Shown here: positions 6,492 to 10,714 of the stretch, piece after piece
How positions within the stretch are numbered: the first letter of the stretch is position 1
How the letters are laid out: every line of letters begins with the position of its first letter
DNA from: Bacteroidota bacterium
Lineage (GTDB): Bacteria; Bacteroidota; Bacteroidia; UKL13-3
Direction: 5' to 3'
DNA: 10,714 bases
Assembly: GCA_947449515.1 (NCBI GenBank)
Contig: CANFSD010000040.1
Span: 1-10,714, forward strand
Made by a program: the position numbers and the translations under genes
The notes under the pieces: model-generated
The model's input: only the letters and a program-made list of their open reading frames with translations
What the model was told of the DNA's origin: nothing
The model's database searches: none

Positions 6492-8882
6492 ATGAGTAAG
6501 AATTTAGTTATAGTTGAGTCGCCTGCCAAGGCAAAAACCATTGAGAAATTTTTGGGCAGTGATTATACTGTAAAAAGCTGTTTTGGTCACATTAGAGATT
6601 TGGCAAAAGGAGATGATGCCATTAATGTAAAAGGAGATTTTTCACCCAATTATGAGGTGAGCGAAGACAAAAAGGCAATAGTAGCTGAATTGAAAAAACT
6701 CTCCAAGGATGCCGACCTGGTATGGTTAGCTTCCGATGAGGACCGCGAGGGGGAAGCCATTAGTTGGCACCTGAGCGAAGTACTTAAATTGGATGAAAAG
6801 AAAACACGTCGAATTGTCTTTCATGAAATTACCAAACCAGCCATTTTAAAAGCTATTGATAATCCAAGAGGCATAGACAAAAACTTAGTAGATGCCCAAC
6901 AAGCACGCAGGGTATTGGATAGATTGGTAGGTTTTGAATTGTCTCCGGTACTTTGGAAAAAAGTAAAATCTAACTTAAGTGCGGGTAGGGTGCAATCTGT
7001 TGCGGTTAGGTTAATTGTTGACAGAGAGCGTGAAATAAACCAATTTAATTATAATTCTGCCTTTAGAATTGTGGCCCGCTTTGCAGTTGGTGGCAAACAA
7101 ATGGAAGCAGAATTGGGCAAACGTTTTGAAACAGAAGCGGAGGCAAAAGCATTCCTAGAAAATTGTAAAGGTGCAGATTTTAACATCAAAACATTAGAGG
7201 TAAAGCCGAGTGAAAAATCGCCAGCTCCGCCATTTACTACTTCTACCTTGCAACAAGAAGCGAGCAGGAAAATGGGTTATGGTGTAAGTGTAACCATGAG
7301 TATTGCGCAAAAATTGTACGAAAACGGTTTAATTACCTATATGCGTACAGACAGCGTGAACCTCTCTGAAATGGCCATTGCCAGCGCTGCGTCTTACATA
7401 ACCAGTAACTTTGGTGCGCAATACAGTCGCCCAATGCGCTATACAACTAAAAACGACAGTGCACAGGAAGCGCATGAGGCTATTCGTCCTACCTATTTTG
7501 AAAACGTAGAAATTGATGGTACGCCACAAGAAAAGAAATTATACGACCTAATTTATAAACGTGCCATAGCCTCTCAAATGGCCAAGGCACAAATAGAAAA
7601 AACCATTGCCAATATCTCTATCAGCGGCATTCCAGAACATTTAGTAGCAACTGGTGAAGTGTTGAAATTTGATGGTTTTTTAAAGGTGTATTTAGAAAGT
7701 ACAGACGACGACCAAGAAGACGATACCAGTAAAATGTTGCCACCGCTTTCTGTAGGCGAAAAATTGGTATTGAACCAAATTCAAGCAACAGAAAAGTTTA
7801 CCCGTCCTGCCCCGCGTTATACAGAGGCAAGTTTGGTTAAGAGATTGGAAGAGTTAGGTATTGGCCGACCATCTACCTATGCACCAACCATTTCAACCAT
7901 TCAGAAAAGAGGCTATGTGGTAAAGGAAGACAGAGAAGGTAAAGAAAGAAATTTTGTGCAATTAACCCTCGAAAAAGATGAAATCTCAAGGGTAGACAGA
8001 ACAGAAAAATTTGCCAGCGAAAAATCAAAATTGTTCCCAAGTGATATTGGGATGATAGTTACCGATTTCTTGAGCAAACACTTTGAGCAAATTATGGATT
8101 TTGGTTTTACTGCTAGTGTTGAAGGTGAATTTGATAAAATTGCACGTGGTCAATTGGTATGGAATAAAATGATTGAAAAGTTCTACGGACCATTTCATGC
8201 CATTGTAACCAATACCAGCGAGAACGCAGAACGTCAGAATGCAGAACGCACCATCGGAATTGATCCTGAAACAGGTAAGACTGTTTATGTTAAAGTGGGC
8301 AGGTACGGACCTTTTGCTCAAATAGGAGATAACAGTGATGATGAGGCTTTGAAACCACGTTATGCTTCATTACGCAGTGGGCAATTAACTGAAACTATAA
8401 CTTTAGAAGAAGCCTTAGATTTGTTTAAATTACCACGTGTAGTGGGTGAATTTGAAACAAAACCAGTGAAAGCAGCAATTGGTAGGTTCGGACCATACCT
8501 TGTGCACGATAGCAAGTTTATTAGCATTCCTAAAACAGATGATGTTTTTGCGATTGATTTGCCACGCGCCATTGAATTAATTGAAGCTAAGCGTATTTCT
8601 GATGCCAATAAGTTATTGAAAACATTTGCCGAAGATGAAGAAGTTAAGATTCTGAATGGCAGATGGGGACCTTATATTGGTAAGGGAAGAGATAATTATA
8701 GGTTGCCAAAAGGGCAAAATGTAGATGAATTAACCTACGAAATGGTAAGCAAAATAATTGCTGCAGAAGCAAAACCTGCAAGTAAAAAAGCAGCCGCCAA
8801 AACAGCTGCGCCAGTTAAAAAGGTTGCCGCCAAAAAGAAAGCACCTGCTAAAAAAGTTGCCGCTAAAAAGGCCAAGAAATAG
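6492..8882 (+). CDS. topA: DNA topoisomerase I (type IA)
   Basis: TopA relaxes negative supercoils by cutting one strand through a 5'-phosphotyrosine. The N-terminal TOPRIM domain shows VESPAKAKTI with Glu9 and Lys13 and the acidic triad DEDREGE (Asp82, Asp84, Glu86). SAGRVQSVAVRLIVDRE lies at 163-179. The active-site ITYMRTDS places the nucleophile at Tyr283. RYTEASLVKRLEELGIGRPSTY follows later in the core. The C-terminal region lacks the zinc fingers of E. coli TopA and instead has three Toprim_C-type repeats, GRYGPF (603-608), GRFGPY (664-669) and GRWGPY (723-728), the last followed by GKGRDNYRLPKG. The final 40 residues are Lys/Ala-rich (15 K, 16 A). Length (796) is normal for Bacteroidota. 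The ATG at 6492 gives the standard MSKNLVIVESPAKA start with an A-rich leader. It starts a new transcription unit after the terminator at 6372-6406; the SirB1-like gene follows after 59 bases. Confidence 0.98.
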   Translation: MSKNLVIVESPAKAKTIEKFLGSDYTVKSCFGHIRDLAKGDDAINVKGDFSPNYEVSEDKKAIVAELKKLSKDADLVWLASDEDREGEAISWHLSEVLKLDEKKTRRIVFHEITKPAILKAIDNPRGIDKNLVDAQQARRVLDRLVGFELSPVLWKKVKSNLSAGRVQSVAVRLIVDREREINQFNYNSAFRIVARFAVGGKQMEAELGKRFETEAEAKAFLENCKGADFNIKTLEVKPSEKSPAPPFTTSTLQQEASRKMGYGVSVTMSIAQKLYENGLITYMRTDSVNLSEMAIASAASYITSNFGAQYSRPMRYTTKNDSAQEAHEAIRPTYFENVEIDGTPQEKKLYDLIYKRAIASQMAKAQIEKTIANISISGIPEHLVATGEVLKFDGFLKVYLESTDDDQEDDTSKMLPPLSVGEKLVLNQIQATEKFTRPAPRYTEASLVKRLEELGIGRPSTYAPTISTIQKRGYVVKEDREGKERNFVQLTLEKDEISRVDRTEKFASEKSKLFPSDIGMIVTDFLSKHFEQIMDFGFTASVEGEFDKIARGQLVWNKMIEKFYGPFHAIVTNTSENAERQNAERTIGIDPETGKTVYVKVGRYGPFAQIGDNSDDEALKPRYASLRSGQLTETITLEEALDLFKLPRVVGEFETKPVKAAIGRFGPYLVHDSKFISIPKTDDVFAIDLPRAIELIEAKRISDANKLLKTFAEDEEVKILNGRWGPYIGKGRDNYRLPKGQNVDELTYEMVSKIIAAEAKPASKKAAAKTAAPVKKVAAKKKAPAKKVAAKKAKK
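8817..8870 (+). repeat. Internal Lys/Ala repeat at the 3' end of topA
   Basis: KKVAAKK is encoded twice, at 8817-8837 and 8850-8870, 33 bases apart, within the Lys/Ala-rich tail (residues 757-796). It resembles histone H1-like low-complexity tails that bind DNA non-specifically. Synonymous differences between the copies (GCCGCC versus GCCGCT) show it is coding low complexity rather than a recent exact duplication. Confidence 0.7.
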
Positions 8883-8941
8883 GAACTATAAGGCTGGATG
8901 TTTAACAAAACAATCACAAGAAATTCAATAACAGGTCAAAG

Positions 8942-9880
8942 ATGAATGAAGTTGAATTAAGGTCATTGGTAGCTTTATTGGATGATGATGATCCGGAAGT
9001 TTTTCAGCATATTGAAGAGCGTTTATTGTCTTTTGGCACCCAAGTAATTCCTTTTTTAGAAGAGGAGTGGGGGGCGCTAAAAGATATGGTGCACCAGCAA
9101 CGCTTAGAGAATATTATTCACCAGCTGCAATACAATGAGCTTTATCTTGCTTTTCAAAATTGGCATAAAACTCCCGAACAAGATTTATTAGAAGGGGTTT
9201 ACCTCATATGTAAATACCGATTTCCTGATTACGACAAGCAGCAATTGGTGAATACCATCGAAAAATTGCGTTTAGATGTTTGGTTGGAAATGAATTATGA
9301 ATTGAGTCCGTATGAAAAAGTACGAATTATCAATTATGTAATTTATAAAATTCATGGCTTTAAGGGTAATGTAGACAATTACCACGATCCGTCGAACTCC
9401 TTTATTAATCAGGTATTGGAGCGTAAAAAAGGCAATCCAATTTTATTGGCTACCATTTATATGTTGGTGGCGCAGAAATTAAATATTCCTGTATTTGGGG
9501 TAAACCTGCCACAACATTTTGTGCTTGCTTACATGGAAGAATTTGGAAAAAGCAATGTAGAAATGAAATTCAATGATATTGAAGCATGGCTGAACCAAAG
9601 CGGCAAAATTTTATTTTATATCAATGCTTTTACTGGTGGAGCTATATTTACTAAAGCCAATTTAGAACAGTTTCTGCAACAAATTCATATTGAAATTCAA
9701 GAAGATTTTTTAGTGCCTTGTTCTAACCTCGATATTGTAAAGCGAATTCTGCGCAACCTTGCTTCCTCTTATGAAAAGTTGAATAAGCCTCATAAACAGA
9801 AAGAAATTTTGCAAATTTTATATGCATTGGGAGAGCCACCTTTGAGTAATTTTCATGAAACGGGACTTGAGCCGGAATAG
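8942..9880 (+). CDS. SirB1-like protein with transglutaminase-like fold (Transglut_core2)
   Basis: The 312-residue soluble protein has no signal peptide. Residues 1-70 form HEAT-like helices (LVALLDDDDPEVFQHIEERLLSFG, then VIPFLEEEW). The SirB1/Transglut_core2 region spans about 80-235, with NYVIYKIHGFKGN, NSFINQVLERKKGNP (Gly164-Asn165-Pro166), ATIYMLVAQKLNIPVFGVNLP and QHFVLAY with His192. That His is at the position of the conserved family histidine. The only cysteines are Cys90 and Cys260, neither placed as a transglutaminase nucleophile, so enzymatic activity is doubtful. The C-terminal part (IVKRILRNLASSYEKLNKPHKQKEILQILYAL) looks TPR-like, as in many family members. The molecular function of the family is not established to my knowledge. 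The gene lies 59 bases after topA with no visible terminator between them, so co-transcription is plausible. The family call is firm; the role is unknown. Confidence 0.85.
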   Translation: MNEVELRSLVALLDDDDPEVFQHIEERLLSFGTQVIPFLEEEWGALKDMVHQQRLENIIHQLQYNELYLAFQNWHKTPEQDLLEGVYLICKYRFPDYDKQQLVNTIEKLRLDVWLEMNYELSPYEKVRIINYVIYKIHGFKGNVDNYHDPSNSFINQVLERKKGNPILLATIYMLVAQKLNIPVFGVNLPQHFVLAYMEEFGKSNVEMKFNDIEAWLNQSGKILFYINAFTGGAIFTKANLEQFLQQIHIEIQEDFLVPCSNLDIVKRILRNLASSYEKLNKPHKQKEILQILYALGEPPLSNFHETGLEPE

Positions 9881-9912
9881 CTAGGGGAGTTTTTTTTATT
9901 GTAGCAATTTCG

Positions 9913-9920
9913 TATAATTG
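9913..9920 (+). promoter_or_regulatory. Possible -7 promoter element for the outer-membrane protein gene
   Basis: TATAATTG differs by one base from the Bacteroidota TAnnTTTG consensus and lies in the 91-base gap before the start at 9972. The upstream flank is a T-run (9890-9897) without a convincing -33 element. Weak evidence only. Confidence 0.2.
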
Positions 9921-9959
9921 GAATGAATGGGTAATTTGAAAATGAAGTACTTCATGCAA

Positions 9960-9965
9960 AAGGAA
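9960..9965 (+). promoter_or_regulatory. Ribosome binding site that selects the start at 9972
   Basis: AAGGAA lies six bases before the ATG at 9972. Three further in-frame ATGs (9927, 9942, 9954) lie upstream after a stop at 9924, but only the 9972 start combines this site with a well-formed signal peptide beginning at its N-terminus. Confidence 0.5.
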
Positions 9966-9971
9966 ATTTTT

Positions 9972-10714
9972 ATGCGTGTTTCTCTAAGTGTTTGGCTGCT
10001 TTGCCTCGTGTCAAACCTATACGCACAGCATACCTATACTCCTGTTGGCGGTTCGACCCAACAAATATTGGATCGTTTGGAAATAAAATCTGGTGAATTG
10101 GCCAATGATTATTTTCACAGTGCTGGAAAGAGTTATAGGCGCATGGCCATTGCCAATTATATAGACAGTTTTCCGGTGGGTAAAGTGAAATTATCTTCAC
10201 AGGATTATTTTAACATGAGTTACCTCATTAACGATAATTTTGAATGGAGTAACAATGAGCAAAGTTTTTCAAAACAAAAGTTCAGTAAAACCTTTTATAC
10301 CCGCAAAGCGGCATTTTACAGCACCAAACAAAAGGATTTTAGTTTAATTGTAAATCCTGTATTGTATTACCAAGTATCAACAGATCAATACAACAAACAA
10401 GGAGCCTTACTCAATAACCGCGGTGTTGAAATACGCGGTCATGTTGGCAAAAACATTGGTTTCTACACCCAGGTGAGCGACGAAATTTTAAAGCCAAACA
10501 GTTGGGTGGGCGATTTACAACACAAGGAAGGTATTCTGCCTTATACCAATTTTTACAAAACCTATCCAAATACTTTCAACTATTTTTTGTCGAGTGCCTA
10601 TGTAACGGGTTCAATAAACAAATACATGGATTTGCAGTTTGGGCATTTTCGTAATTTTATGGGTGATGGGTATCGCACTTTTATTTTGGGTGATATGCAG
10701 CCAGAATATTTAAC
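9972..10714 (+). CDS. Outer-membrane beta-barrel protein, RemB/Wzi-like, 3' end outside window
   Basis: The frame is open from 9972 to the window end (247 complete codons) and the gene continues beyond it. It begins with a signal peptide: MRVS, a hydrophobic core with VWLLCLV, and a likely cleavage after Ala18 (LYA-QHT). The mature part has alternating aromatic and polar residues typical of beta-strands (SLIVNPVLYYQVS, GVEIRGHVGKNIGFYTQVSDE). The segment QFGHFRNFMGDGYRTFILGD from residue 222 resembles a motif I associate with RemB-like gliding proteins and Wzi-like capsule-assembly barrels of Bacteroidota. A barrel in the outer membrane is therefore likely; capsule or motility function is inference. 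Earlier in-frame starts at 9927, 9942 and 9954 are less likely given the signal peptide and ribosome site. It is separated by 91 bases from the SirB1-like gene. Confidence 0.65.
   Translation, partial: MRVSLSVWLLCLVSNLYAQHTYTPVGGSTQQILDRLEIKSGELANDYFHSAGKSYRRMAIANYIDSFPVGKVKLSSQDYFNMSYLINDNFEWSNNEQSFSKQKFSKTFYTRKAAFYSTKQKDFSLIVNPVLYYQVSTDQYNKQGALLNNRGVEIRGHVGKNIGFYTQVSDEILKPNSWVGDLQHKEGILPYTNFYKTYPNTFNYFLSSAYVTGSINKYMDLQFGHFRNFMGDGYRTFILGDMQPEYL

Noticed and set aside
8883..8941. Promoter or terminator between topA and the SirB1-like gene
   Set aside because: No hairpin with T-run and no TAnnTTTG match was seen in this 59-base gap.
9881..9900. Terminator after the SirB1-like gene
   Set aside because: Eight T's at 9890-9897 are present, but no stable stem precedes them, so an intrinsic terminator is not supported.
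1..10714. Mobile elements, CRISPR arrays, tRNA or rRNA genes
   Set aside because: No transposase or integrase coding sequence, spaced direct repeats, or cloverleaf-like or rRNA-like sequence was recognised; the gene content is mostly conserved chromosomal.

Overview
The window is AT-rich, gene-dense bacterial DNA with every supported gene on the + strand. It most likely comes from a member of the Bacteroidota. The evidence is a secreted metalloprotease with a C-terminal type IX secretion (T9SS) sorting domain, a perfect Bacteroidota-type -7 promoter element (TAnnTTTG), start codons mostly preceded by A-rich leaders rather than Shine-Dalgarno sequences, and protein families typical of that phylum (SirB1-like protein with a HEAT-like N-terminus, RemB/Wzi-like outer-membrane protein). 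Species cannot be named from the sequence.

Bases 1-3378 hold three tightly packed genes that look like an MksBEF-type (MukBEF-related) condensin: the C-terminal part of an SMC-like ATPase (MksB-like, start outside the window), a 397-residue probable kleisin (MksF-like) and a 182-residue MksE-like winged-helix subunit. The gene order here is B-F-E, whereas the order I know for this family is F-E-B. No MksG/JetD nuclease gene follows. Eleven bases later comes aroC (3390-4481), chorismate synthase, probably in the same transcript.

A 40-base gap with a promoter-like element and a weak hairpin leads to a 610-residue secreted M43 (pappalysin-type) zinc metalloprotease with a beta-sandwich domain and a T9SS sorting tail (4522-6354). 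It ends at a very clear rho-independent terminator (6372-6406), the strongest transcription boundary in the window.

A new unit then begins: topA (6492-8882), DNA topoisomerase I with three C-terminal GR[YFW]GP repeats and a Lys/Ala-rich tail, followed without a visible terminator by a SirB1-like transglutaminase-fold protein (8942-9880). The window ends inside an outer-membrane protein gene (from 9972) resembling the RemB/Wzi-like beta-barrels of Bacteroidota.

Most of the window is conserved housekeeping DNA (aroC, topA, SirB1-like). The part most worth a second look is the condensin operon. No tRNA, rRNA, CRISPR array, insertion sequence or phage gene was seen, and no gene-free stretch exceeds about 140 bases.
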